Part shown: positions 1 through 7,389 of the stretch, piece after piece
Numbering within the stretch: the first letter of the stretch is position 1
How the letters are laid out: each line of letters begins with the position of its first letter
Origin: UBA2336 sp046294915
GTDB taxonomy: Bacteria; Bacteroidota; Bacteroidia; Cytophagales; Cyclobacteriaceae
DNA: 15,248 bases
Assembly: GCA_046294915.1 (NCBI GenBank)
Contig: JBKBOE010000064.1
Location: 1-15,248 of the forward strand
Direction: 5' to 3'
The notes under the pieces: generated by a model
What the model saw: only the letters and a program-made list of their open reading frames with translations
What the model was told of the DNA's origin: nothing
The model's database searches: none
Position numbers and translations under genes: made by a program

Positions 1-80
1 ATCCCACCATTGCACCGGTTACATAGCTGTACAAGGCTGTATGTAGGACCAGATTTATGTTAAACTAAATTTAAAAAACT

Positions 81-800
81 ATGCGACAAAAAATTGCATT
101 AATGTTTTTTCTCGTATTACTCCTTGGTTTCTCCGGTTGTGGCGATGATGAATCTGGCCCTTCTTTTGCAACCGAACCCGAAGCTCGACCTGAAAACGAC
201 ACCAGCGGTAAGGGAGTTTACAAAGGTGTATTTATCGGATCCTCCGGTTATGTTAAAGTAAACCTGGATAACCTGGGTGATGGCGTTATTGCACTAACGT
301 TAAATCTTGATGGTATATCCTATGAACTGGAAACTGATGAGATTTTTAACGAAGCTGGATTTCAGGGCTATTTTACAGGCACCACACCGGCAGGGCCTGT
401 AAACATTGGGTTTTATACCAATACCGATGGATCTTCGTTTGGTTTTTTTGATGTTACCATACCCGGGCATCCGGATGTATCCTTCTTACTTTTTAAAGAG
501 AAGTCTAATGTACTGGTGCGTTGTTTCGAAGGGACTTTCTCGGGTTCGGATGCTGGTACAATAAACTTTTTATTTGTTGGTGATGAGTGGAAAGCCATAA
601 CCCGTTCCAATGCGGGTACATCAGGAGAAGATGGCGAACTGGAAGGTACCCTGAACGGGAATACGCTGGTTTGTGACTGTGATATGGATGGGGACGGAAC
701 AGCAGATTTGGAATTTACCGGAACATTAAGTGGCAACTCTGCAAGTGGTACCTGGTCAGGCGATGGAAGCGGCACCTGGAAAGCTAAACGTACCCTATAA
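81..800 (+). CDS. Putative surface-exposed lipoprotein of unknown function
   Basis: The product has 239 residues. A lipoprotein signal peptide is visible: Arg2 and Lys4, a hydrophobic run at residues 5-16, then Phe-Ser-Gly-Cys with the lipidated Cys at 20. The next residues are Gly-Asp-Asp-Glu, an acidic patch like the lipoprotein export signal that takes lipoproteins to the cell surface in Bacteroidota; surface placement is inferred. A low-complexity Ser/Pro/Glu/Asp linker (about 21-45) leads to a Gly/Asp/Thr-rich region predicted to be beta-strand. Residues 201-209 read DMDGDGTAD, a DxDxDG-type calcium-binding loop as in EF-hand-like or thrombospondin type 3 repeats. Short repeats of the type GTLxGN occur around 189-194 and 214-219, followed by two GTW motifs near 223 and 231. 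I do not recognise a named family. The ATG at 81 is the only start that places the signal peptide correctly. The gene ends at a strong terminator. Confidence 0.85.
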   Translation: MRQKIALMFFLVLLLGFSGCGDDESGPSFATEPEARPENDTSGKGVYKGVFIGSSGYVKVNLDNLGDGVIALTLNLDGISYELETDEIFNEAGFQGYFTGTTPAGPVNIGFYTNTDGSSFGFFDVTIPGHPDVSFLLFKEKSNVLVRCFEGTFSGSDAGTINFLFVGDEWKAITRSNAGTSGEDGELEGTLNGNTLVCDCDMDGDGTADLEFTGTLSGNSASGTWSGDGSGTWKAKRTL

Positions 801-820
801 CATTTAACAAGTAATCGTTC

Positions 821-852
821 AAAAGGGTTGTTTCGTAAACAACCCTTTTTTT
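821..852. terminator. Hairpin terminator shared by two convergent genes
   Basis: Positions 821-833 (AAAAGGGTTGTTT) pair perfectly with 837-849 around a 3-base CGT loop, and a run of seven T's covers 846-852. This is a textbook intrinsic terminator for the plus-strand lipoprotein gene that stops at 800. Read on the minus strand the same stem begins 2 bases after the symporter stop codon (851-853) and its 3' arm ends in TTTT, so it can also serve that gene, more weakly because no longer U tract follows. Confidence 0.88.
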
Positions 853-2236
853 ATGCATGCCTTGTTTTTAATTGCGCAAAATAGCGCTTCGCCTCCGCCA
901 TTACCTTTGGAGCCAGCACAAAGCCTGAAAGCATGGTTGGGAATGCCATGATGGCATAGGCAATATCAATAATGTTAATAACGGTTTCCATTGAAACCAC
1001 AGCTCCGAAAATAATGGTGGCGAGGTAGAAATAATTATAAAGTTTTCCTTTCTGCACCCCTACAAGGAACGACATGGATTTGCTGCCATAGTAGCTGTAC
1101 GAGAAAAGAGAAGTAACGGAAAAGAAAAAGCAGCAAAGCAGCAGCAGGTAGTTGCCGAATCCGGGTAATGCAGTCTGAAATGCAGTAGCCGTTAATGTTA
1201 CTCCGTTTGTAGCACTGGTCTGCCAGACCCCGGTTACTAAAATGGCGAGGGCCGTAAGTGTGCACACCAGCAGGGTGTCAATTGCGGGGCTGAGCATAGA
1301 TACAAGTCCTTCACGGATGGGCTCTTTGCTGCGCGATGCCCCCAAAGCCAATGGCGCGGTTCCTATACCAGCCTCATTGGAAAAAGATGCTCTTCGTACA
1401 CCAGTCTGGATAAGTCCGCCAACTACGCCTCCAAATAAGGGTCCTTTGTAGTATTCCGCTGAAAAGGCATCGGTGAAGATCATCCACAAATATTTTGGAA
1501 CAACTTCGATGTTGAGGATGAGGATGGAGAGCACAGATAAAAAATACAGGATGATCATCAACGGTACCATTTTACCGGCCCAGCTTCCGATGCGCTGAAT
1601 GCCTCCCAATATTACGATGCCTGCAAAAACCGTTAGAATGATGCCGATCAGTAACTTAAAGCCATTAACATTGAAATCACCGATGCTGAACGCTCCCAAT
1701 GAAACACCGGGAAACCCAATATCAATAATGGCCTGGGTTAGCTGGTTTGCCTGAAAGATGGGTAAGCACCCAATCAGGCAGCACAAACTAAAGATCACCG
1801 CTAACGGATACCACTTTTTATCCAGCGCTTCGCGGATTACATACATGGGGCCTCCCTGAATGTTGCCTTCTGAATCTTTTCCCCGGTACATCACCGAAAG
1901 GGTGCTGGTAAAGAAGTTTGAAGACATGCCAACAAAGGCAGCTACCCACATCCAGAATAATGCGCCCGGGCCACCAATGGAAATGGCAAAGGCTACACCG
2001 GCAATATTGCCCATGCCCACCGTTGATGCCAGCGCTGTAGACAATGCCTGGTATGCATTGATATATCCCGGATCATTCGGGTTGTCGTACTTACCCCGAA
2101 GAATAGCAATGGCATGAAAGAAATATTTATACTGAACGAATCGCGAATAGAAAAAGAAAAACAATCCGCCAAGAATCAGTAAAAAAAGTACCGGAGTCCA
2201 GATTCCGTTGGCAATGTTTTGGATCAGCTCATTCAT
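851..2236 (-). CDS. Sodium:amino-acid (alanine/glycine) symporter, AGCS family
   Basis: This 461-residue inner-membrane protein belongs to the AGCS family (LeuT fold), which couples Na+ (or H+) entry to uptake of alanine, glycine or related small amino acids. Family hallmarks are visible: STVGMGNIAG at 71-80 (substrate/sodium region of TM1), GGPGALFWMW at 88-97 matching the AGCS signature, GGIQRIG at 211-217, and FSNEAGIGTAP at 285-295, close to the canonical SNEAGLGSAP. About ten or eleven hydrophobic helices span the sequence, and the length is normal for the family. The ATG at 2236 has no Shine-Dalgarno motif, as expected in this lineage. The gene follows the ureohydrolase gene by 75 bp on the same strand with no evident terminator between them, so co-transcription is likely and the substrate may be linked to that enzyme. 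The exact substrate cannot be read from sequence. Confidence 0.93.
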   Translation of the reverse strand: MNELIQNIANGIWTPVLFLLILGGLFFFFYSRFVQYKYFFHAIAILRGKYDNPNDPGYINAYQALSTALASTVGMGNIAGVAFAISIGGPGALFWMWVAAFVGMSSNFFTSTLSVMYRGKDSEGNIQGGPMYVIREALDKKWYPLAVIFSLCCLIGCLPIFQANQLTQAIIDIGFPGVSLGAFSIGDFNVNGFKLLIGIILTVFAGIVILGGIQRIGSWAGKMVPLMIILYFLSVLSILILNIEVVPKYLWMIFTDAFSAEYYKGPLFGGVVGGLIQTGVRRASFSNEAGIGTAPLALGASRSKEPIREGLVSMLSPAIDTLLVCTLTALAILVTGVWQTSATNGVTLTATAFQTALPGFGNYLLLLCCFFFSVTSLFSYSYYGSKSMSFLVGVQKGKLYNYFYLATIIFGAVVSMETVINIIDIAYAIMAFPTMLSGFVLAPKVMAEAKRYFAQLKTRHA

Positions 2237-2311
2237 AAGGAGTATGTAAACCTGTGCAAAATAGGAAAATACCCGGGAAAGAGAATTTGCTATCCGTTAA
2301 CCCGCTGGGTG

Positions 2312-3370
2312 TTATGTTTTGTACAGGCTGGATTTGCCCTGTGAAACAGCCATCCAGTTACACAGTTGATACAGTATTCTGGCACCAACATTGGCATCCC
2401 ATTCGTCATTTCCGGGTGCGACTTCATTCAGGTCGAAGCCGATAATGGTTCGCTTAGAAAGAACCAATTTTTTTAACAGGTAGGTTATCTGGTGAAAGTC
2501 AAATCCTCCGGCAACGGGTGTGCCCGTGTTAGGGCAAAGTTTTGGATCGAGCCCATCAATGTCAACACTGATGTATACCTGATCCGGAAGCTCCTGCACT
2601 ACTTCATCGCATATGGAGTCCCAGGTTTTTCCATTGTATTGCTGTGCCTTAATGTCTTCATCAAAGAATGTTTTAATTCGACCCATTGAACGTTCCATTA
2701 CCTGAACTTCCTCCTCGCAGAAATCGCGGATTCCAACCTGTACCAGCTTATTCACGGCCGGAAGTTTCAGTGCGTTGTACATAATGGAAGCATGCGAGTA
2801 GGTAAATCCTTCATACGCTTTCCTCAGATCGGCATGTGCATCAATCTGTAAAATTCCGAAACGGTCGTACCGTTCACTTAACGCACGGATGAAGCCCAGT
2901 GGAGTGCTGTGGTCACCGCCCAGTAAGCCAACCATTTTTCCTTCCTTCAGGTAATTGGCAGCAGTTGATTTTACGTAAATGTTCAGATTTTCACAGCCTT
3001 CGTTAATTTTTTTTACGATCGGGTTATTATGGGTTGAACCAGTTCCGTTGTTCAGCGATTCGATGTATTGCGAAGCAAGTTCGCGCAGCCGGTTATTTTC
3101 CTGCAGGATTGTCTGATTAACGGGAAGCATGGCGATGCCCGTTTTCCATGCATCGGCAATGGTTCGATCAAACAAATCAACCTGTGAAGAGGCATTTAAA
3201 ATACTTTCCGGTCCACGGGCTGTACCTCCTTTGTATGAAACCGTAACCTCCCACGGCACCGGCAAGATGAGCAGTTCTGCGTTTTCAGGTGAAAAGGGAA
3301 GTCCAAATAAATTTCCGGTAAGACCCGGAGCATTTGGATCGAACGATTGAATAGCCTCTTCGCGTGTCAT
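2312..3370 (-). CDS. Agmatinase-family ureohydrolase (substrate uncertain)
   Basis: This 352-residue protein is a member of the arginase/agmatinase superfamily, binuclear metalloenzymes that hydrolyse a guanidino group to release urea. All metal ligands are present: His154 in GGDHS (151-155), Asp177, His179 and Asp181 in DAHAD (177-181), and Asp270 and Asp272 in SVDIDGLDP (268-276). The conserved acidic residue near the C-terminus is Glu316 in FDLNEVAP. The protein is some 40-50 residues longer than a typical bacterial SpeB because of an N-terminal extension and an insertion around 85-145. That longer architecture is shared, from memory, with family members of uncertain substrate, including the nickel-dependent guanidine hydrolases, so I give no gene symbol. 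Arginase or formimidoylglutamase activity is also possible. It is transcribed away from topA and followed by an AGCS symporter. No guanidine riboswitch-like structure is evident upstream. Confidence 0.88.
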   Translation of the reverse strand: MTREEAIQSFDPNAPGLTGNLFGLPFSPENAELLILPVPWEVTVSYKGGTARGPESILNASSQVDLFDRTIADAWKTGIAMLPVNQTILQENNRLRELASQYIESLNNGTGSTHNNPIVKKINEGCENLNIYVKSTAANYLKEGKMVGLLGGDHSTPLGFIRALSERYDRFGILQIDAHADLRKAYEGFTYSHASIMYNALKLPAVNKLVQVGIRDFCEEEVQVMERSMGRIKTFFDEDIKAQQYNGKTWDSICDEVVQELPDQVYISVDIDGLDPKLCPNTGTPVAGGFDFHQITYLLKKLVLSKRTIIGFDLNEVAPGNDEWDANVGARILYQLCNWMAVSQGKSSLYKT

Positions 3371-3598
3371 GAAATTTAAATTTGGCCGAAATATACTACG
3401 CTTCGATATACGGCTGTAATTTCTGATTTCTTTTCTGTAAAATTTATTGGCTAAACGTACTTGAAGTCAGTGTGTTGCATGTTTTCGTCAGGTTACCATT
3501 TGTTGGTTTGTTTGAAAATGGAATTTTCTGAATGCGTAGCTTAAAATTTGATTGTTTAAAATTTTACAGATATTTGAAACTGTTGATACGTTTAAAGC
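3371..3598. other. Divergent intergenic region between ureohydrolase gene and topA
   Basis: This 228-bp A/T-rich stretch must hold promoters for both flanking operons. It contains no ORF, RNA gene or strong hairpin that I can defend. The octamer TAAAATTT occurs three times, at 3438-3445, 3542-3549 and 3557-3564; the last two are 15 bp apart and surround the likely topA promoter. Near the ureohydrolase start there is a near-palindrome AAATTTAAATTT at 3372-3383. These may be chance in A/T-rich DNA. Confidence 0.6.
3547..3576 (+). promoter_or_regulatory. Candidate Bacteroidota-type promoter of topA
   Basis: TTTG at 3547-3550 is followed after 18 bases by GATATTTG at 3569-3576. The Bacteroidota housekeeping consensus is TTTG at -33 and TAnnTTTG at -7, so the downstream box has one mismatch (G for T at its first position). 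The transcript would start about 15 bases before the topA ATG. The assignment is by eye only. Confidence 0.35.
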
Positions 3599-5935
3599 AT
3601 GGCAAAAAATCTTGTAATCGTAGAGTCTCCCGCAAAAGCGAAAACCATTGAAGGCTACCTTGGTAAGGAGTACAAAGTAGCTTCCAGCATGGGGCACGTG
3701 CGCGATTTACCCAAGGGGGGCGATGCGATTGATGTGGAGAATGGATACGAACCAACCTACGAAATAAGCCCCGATAAGAAGGACGTTATAGAAAAATTGA
3801 AGAAACTTTCGGATGATGCCGAGATGGTTTACCTGGCCAGTGATGAAGACCGTGAAGGTGAGGCTATTTCATGGCACTTGAAAGAGGTGCTCAACCTGAA
3901 CGACAAAAAGACCAGGCGAATTGTCTTTACAGAGATCACCAAGAAAGCAATTCTTAATGCCATGGAAAATCCGCGGGGCATTGATATTGATCTGGTGAAT
4001 GCACAGCAGGCACGCAGGGTGCTCGATCGGTTGGTCGGCTACGAACTCTCCCCAATACTTTGGAAGAAGATCAAAACCGGGCTTTCCGCAGGCCGCGTTC
4101 AATCCGTTGCTGTGCGTTTGGTTGTTGAACGCGAACGCGAAATTGCCGACTTTAAAGTTAAGAGTGCCTACCGCGTAGTGGCGTTGTTCGACCTGGGCAA
4201 CGGACGGCAACTTCAGGCTGAGTTGGGCGAACGCTTTGACTCAGAGGATGATGCCCTAGAATTTCTTGAATCCTGCAAGGGAGCGGTTTATGCAATAGCC
4301 GATTTGCAAACCAAACCCGCTAAACGTTCACCGGCACCACCCTTTACTACCTCTACAATGCAACAGGAAGCAGCGCGGAAACTCGGCTTCTCGGTTTCTC
4401 AAACCATGGTGGTTGCTCAAAAGCTTTACGAAGCAGGTAAAATCAGCTATATGCGTACCGACTCGGTGAATCTTTCCGATGAAGCGCAGCAGGGAGCAAA
4501 GCAGCAGATTGCATCAGCTTACGGGACCGATTTTGTGCAACTCCGACAATATAAAACCAAATCATCGGGTGCGCAGGAGGCCCATGAGGCCATCCGACCA
4601 ACTGATTTTTCAGTGCTTGATCCGGGTATGGATCGGAATGCCGTTCGACTTTACGAACTGATCTGGAAGCGGGCTATTGCTTCGCAAATGGCCGATGCTG
4701 AACTGGAAAAGACTACCGCAACGATCTCCATTTCAACCAATACGCGTACCCTTGTGGCCAGCGGAGAAGTTGTAAAGTTTGAAGGTTTTCTGAAAGTATA
4801 TATGGAGTCAGGTGACGATGATGATGAACAGGAAAACGGTAAGGTACTGCCTCCGCTCACCATTGGGCAGCAACTCAAGCTTAACGAATTGGTTGCCCGC
4901 CAGAGTTTTTCACGAACGCCACCGCGGTATACCGAAGCCAGTTTGGTTAAAAAGCTTGAAGAGATGGGCATTGGCCGTCCTTCAACATATGCACCAACGA
5001 TCTCTACTATTCAGAAACGCGGGTATGTTGTAAAAGAAAACCGGGAGGGCGTTGAGCGCGAGTATAACGTGTTTGTCCTCCGGGAAAATGAAATCAGCAG
5101 GAGCAAGGAAAAGGAAATTACCGGTGCTGAGAAGAACAAGCTATTTCCAACCAACACCGCAATGGTAGTAAACGATTTCCTGGTGGAGCATTTTCCTGAT
5201 ATTACCGATTTTTCGTTTACCTCTGAAATAGAACTTGAGTTTGATGAAATAGCCGAAGGTAAGCTGGAGTGGAGAAAGATGATTGATGATTTCTACAAGC
5301 CCTTTAGTAAGAAAGTAAGAAAGACGGAACAGGTTGAACGTTCATCCGTGGGCCGAAGCCGCGAATTGGGGGTTGATCCAAAAACCGGAAAGAAGGTGTA
5401 CGCAAAACTTGGAAAGTTTGGTGCGTATGTACAAATCGGGGAGAACCCCGATGACAATGGGGGAGAGAAGCCCAAGTTTGCAAGTCTTCGGCCGGGTCAG
5501 TTTATTGAAAGCATAACGCTTGAACAAGCGCTTGAATTAATGAAAATGCCCCGGCAAATGGGTGAGTTTGAAGGCAAACCGGTTGTAGTGGGTATCGGGC
5601 GTTTTGGACCCTATGTGCTTCACGATAAAAAATATGTATCCATTCCAAAAGAGGATGATCCTTACACCGTATCGCTTGATCGGTGCATTGACTTGATTAA
5701 CAATAAACGCGTGGCCGATGCGAACAAAACTATTAAAATGTTCAGTGAGAATCCGGATATCCAGGTGCTGAATGGTCGGTTCGGCCCCTATATCAAAGCA
5801 GGGAAAAAAAATGTAAAGATTCCAAAGGATAAGAATCCTAAAGAGTTAACGCTTGAAGAATGCCTTGCGCTTGCTGAAGCAGCTCCAGAACGAAAAGGAA
5901 GGGGCTTTACCCGCAAAAAGAAATCATCGGAATAG
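3599..5935 (+). CDS. topA: DNA topoisomerase I (type IA)
   Basis: This 778-residue enzyme relaxes negatively supercoiled DNA through a transient 5'-phosphotyrosine link. The TOPRIM domain occupies about 1-115: Glu9 in IVESPAKAKTIEGYLG, and the DxDxE metal triad Asp82, Asp84 and Glu86 in ASDEDREGEAI. The motif LSAGRVQSVAVRLVVERE follows near 162-179. The catalytic tyrosine is Tyr284 in KISYMRTDS. MGIGRPSTYAPTI at 456-468 is the family block that ends the catalytic core. The C-terminus has no tetracysteine zinc fingers. It carries three copies of a GKFGAY/GRFGPY repeat, at about 605-610, 667-672 and 726-731, followed by a Lys-rich tail to 778. This layout is common in Bacteroidota and Actinobacteria. 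It is the first gene of a plus-strand unit, with cobB starting 2 bases after its stop codon. Confidence 0.98.
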   Translation: MAKNLVIVESPAKAKTIEGYLGKEYKVASSMGHVRDLPKGGDAIDVENGYEPTYEISPDKKDVIEKLKKLSDDAEMVYLASDEDREGEAISWHLKEVLNLNDKKTRRIVFTEITKKAILNAMENPRGIDIDLVNAQQARRVLDRLVGYELSPILWKKIKTGLSAGRVQSVAVRLVVEREREIADFKVKSAYRVVALFDLGNGRQLQAELGERFDSEDDALEFLESCKGAVYAIADLQTKPAKRSPAPPFTTSTMQQEAARKLGFSVSQTMVVAQKLYEAGKISYMRTDSVNLSDEAQQGAKQQIASAYGTDFVQLRQYKTKSSGAQEAHEAIRPTDFSVLDPGMDRNAVRLYELIWKRAIASQMADAELEKTTATISISTNTRTLVASGEVVKFEGFLKVYMESGDDDDEQENGKVLPPLTIGQQLKLNELVARQSFSRTPPRYTEASLVKKLEEMGIGRPSTYAPTISTIQKRGYVVKENREGVEREYNVFVLRENEISRSKEKEITGAEKNKLFPTNTAMVVNDFLVEHFPDITDFSFTSEIELEFDEIAEGKLEWRKMIDDFYKPFSKKVRKTEQVERSSVGRSRELGVDPKTGKKVYAKLGKFGAYVQIGENPDDNGGEKPKFASLRPGQFIESITLEQALELMKMPRQMGEFEGKPVVVGIGRFGPYVLHDKKYVSIPKEDDPYTVSLDRCIDLINNKRVADANKTIKMFSENPDIQVLNGRFGPYIKAGKKNVKIPKDKNPKELTLEECLALAEAAPERKGRGFTRKKKSSE

Positions 5936-5937
5936 CG

Positions 5938-6627
5938 ATGAAAAAACTGGTGGTGCTAAGCGGAGCAGGCATAAGTGCCGAAAGCGGCATACCCACCTTT
6001 CGTGATGCCGGAGGTTTGTGGGAAGGATACTGCGTAGAGGATGTTGCCTCACCGGAGGGGTGGCAGCGAAATCCGGAGATGGTTTTGGAATTCTACAATC
6101 AGCGAAGGAAAAAGGCACTCGAGGTTGAGCCCAATGATGGCCATAGGGTTATTGCTGAGTTGGAAAATTATTTTGAAGTAACAGTCGTTACGCAAAATGT
6201 TGACAACCTTCATGAGCGGGCAGGGTCAACCCATGTTATTCACCTGCATGGCAGCTTGTTTGAATCGCGAAGCACATGTGATGAATCGCTGGTCTACCCG
6301 ATATCCGGCTGGCAACTTAACCCGGGCGACCGGTGTGAGAAAGGTTCACAACTTCGCCCGAACATTGTGTGGTTTGGCGAACTTGTACCCTTAATGGAGG
6401 CTGCCATCCAACATGCCAACCGTGCCGATGTGTTTCTGGTTGTAGGAACTTCGCTGGTGGTTTACCCTGCAGCCGGTTTAATTCATTATGTTCCACACGA
6501 TGTTCCTAAATTTGTAGTGGACCCCAACCTTCCGGATGTGCACGGTATCTCCAGACTTATGATGGTGGCGGATAAAGCCAGTGTGGGGCTAAGAAAAATT
6601 AAATCCAAACTTCTTGAGTTAGCATGA
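5938..6627 (+). CDS. cobB: NAD-dependent protein deacylase, class III sirtuin
   Basis: This 229-residue sirtuin removes acyl groups from lysines using NAD+, giving nicotinamide and O-acyl-ADP-ribose. The NAD-binding motif GAGISAESGIPTFRD spans 9-23, TQNVDNLH is at 85-92, the catalytic His is 104 in HLHGS, and GTS is at 170-172. Tyr53 and Arg56 in EFYNQRR form the YxxR pair that marks class III (SIRT5/E. coli CobB-like) sirtuins and binds negatively charged succinyl or malonyl groups, so desuccinylase activity is plausible. Only two cysteines (114 and 133) lie where four zinc-binding cysteines are usual, so the structural zinc is probably absent; I believe this is common in Bacteroidota. The ATG lies 2 bases after the topA stop, and the end overlaps coaX by 4 bases (ATGA), which suggests translational coupling. 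Confidence 0.95.
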   Translation: MKKLVVLSGAGISAESGIPTFRDAGGLWEGYCVEDVASPEGWQRNPEMVLEFYNQRRKKALEVEPNDGHRVIAELENYFEVTVVTQNVDNLHERAGSTHVIHLHGSLFESRSTCDESLVYPISGWQLNPGDRCEKGSQLRPNIVWFGELVPLMEAAIQHANRADVFLVVGTSLVVYPAAGLIHYVPHDVPKFVVDPNLPDVHGISRLMMVADKASVGLRKIKSKLLELA

Positions 6628-7388
6628 TACTGGTTCTTGACATCGGCAATTCAGACATTACCATTGGGCTGGCAAAGGGTACACATTGGGGTAATGTGTG
6701 GCGTATACCTTCGGTGGCCGATCGTCCTGAACTATTTTACGGGATTAAGATTCGGGAATTTTTCTCGGAAGCAGGTATACTACCTGCTGAAGTTGCCCGC
6801 ATCATCCTTAGCAGTGTGGTTCCAAATCTTACGGGTAAAATCATTAATGTAACCGTTACCTTATTTGAAAAGAACCCGATTGTTTTGGGTCCTGAAATTT
6901 ACTCAAAACTAAACGTTAACGTACTCAATCCGTATGAAATCGGAAGCGATTTGGTAGCGAATGCAGTAGCTGCCTACGATAAATTTAAAACCAATTGTGT
7001 AGTGGTTGATTTTGGTACGGCATTAACCTTTACAACCATTTCGGGTGAGGGTAAGATAATGGGTGTGGCCATTGTGCCCGGACTGAAAACGGCAATCCGT
7101 GCGCTTTCTCAAAACACGGCCAAGCTTTTCGATGTTCCGTTGGAATTACCGCAATCGGTTTTGGGAAAAAACACGGTGCACGCTATTCAGGCTGGTATCT
7201 TAATGGGATATGAAGGGCTTGTAAAATCGATGCTTCAGCGTATCAAGGCTGAGCTTCATGATCCTGAAATGAGGACAATCGCTACAGGCGGGTTGTCTTC
7301 CATCATTACACCGCTGAAGGATACATTTACCGAAATCGATCCCAACCTCACGCTTAACGGATTGCGTTTGATTGGTGAAAGCATGTAA
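6624..7388 (+). CDS. coaX: Type III pantothenate kinase
   Basis: This 254-residue cytoplasmic enzyme phosphorylates pantothenate, the first committed step of coenzyme A synthesis. CoaX enzymes are of the ASKHA fold and, unlike CoaA, are not feedback-inhibited by CoA and need a monovalent cation. Motifs: LDIGNSDITIG at 5-15 (phosphate/ATP loop with Asp6), PYEIGSDLVANAVAAY at 103-118 containing the likely catalytic Asp109, VVDFGTALTFTTI at 127-139, and ATGGLSS at 220-226. The Arg that usually follows the catalytic Asp (GADR) is Leu110 here. It is the last gene of the topA-cobB-coaX unit, and its start overlaps the cobB stop. Its own stop codon is only 1 base from the stop of the convergent thioredoxin gene, so no dedicated terminator fits between them. 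Confidence 0.95.
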   Translation: MILVLDIGNSDITIGLAKGTHWGNVWRIPSVADRPELFYGIKIREFFSEAGILPAEVARIILSSVVPNLTGKIINVTVTLFEKNPIVLGPEIYSKLNVNVLNPYEIGSDLVANAVAAYDKFKTNCVVVDFGTALTFTTISGEGKIMGVAIVPGLKTAIRALSQNTAKLFDVPLELPQSVLGKNTVHAIQAGILMGYEGLVKSMLQRIKAELHDPEMRTIATGGLSSIITPLKDTFTEIDPNLTLNGLRLIGESM

Positions 7389-7389
7389 G

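Noticed and set aside
1..80. Possible end of an upstream gene at the left edge
   Set aside because: Short open frames exist on both strands (for example minus-strand codons from about 65 to 1), but none is long enough or has a motif to assign a gene.
413..775. 120-codon minus-strand open frame
   Set aside because: Antisense to the lipoprotein gene; Pro/Ser-rich composition typical of a shadow frame and no domain signature.
2254..2445. 63-codon plus-strand frame around the ureohydrolase/symporter junction
   Set aside because: Two thirds overlap the 3' end of the ureohydrolase gene in antisense, and the product has no family features.
3371..3470. Guanidine riboswitch in the ureohydrolase leader
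   Set aside because: I looked because of the guanidine-hydrolase hypothesis but saw no ykkC-like paired structure or conserved ACGR-type loops.
5300..5935. Zinc-finger C-terminus in topoisomerase I
   Set aside because: There are no tetracysteine motifs; the region holds GRFGPY-type repeats instead, which is normal for this lineage and not a truncation.
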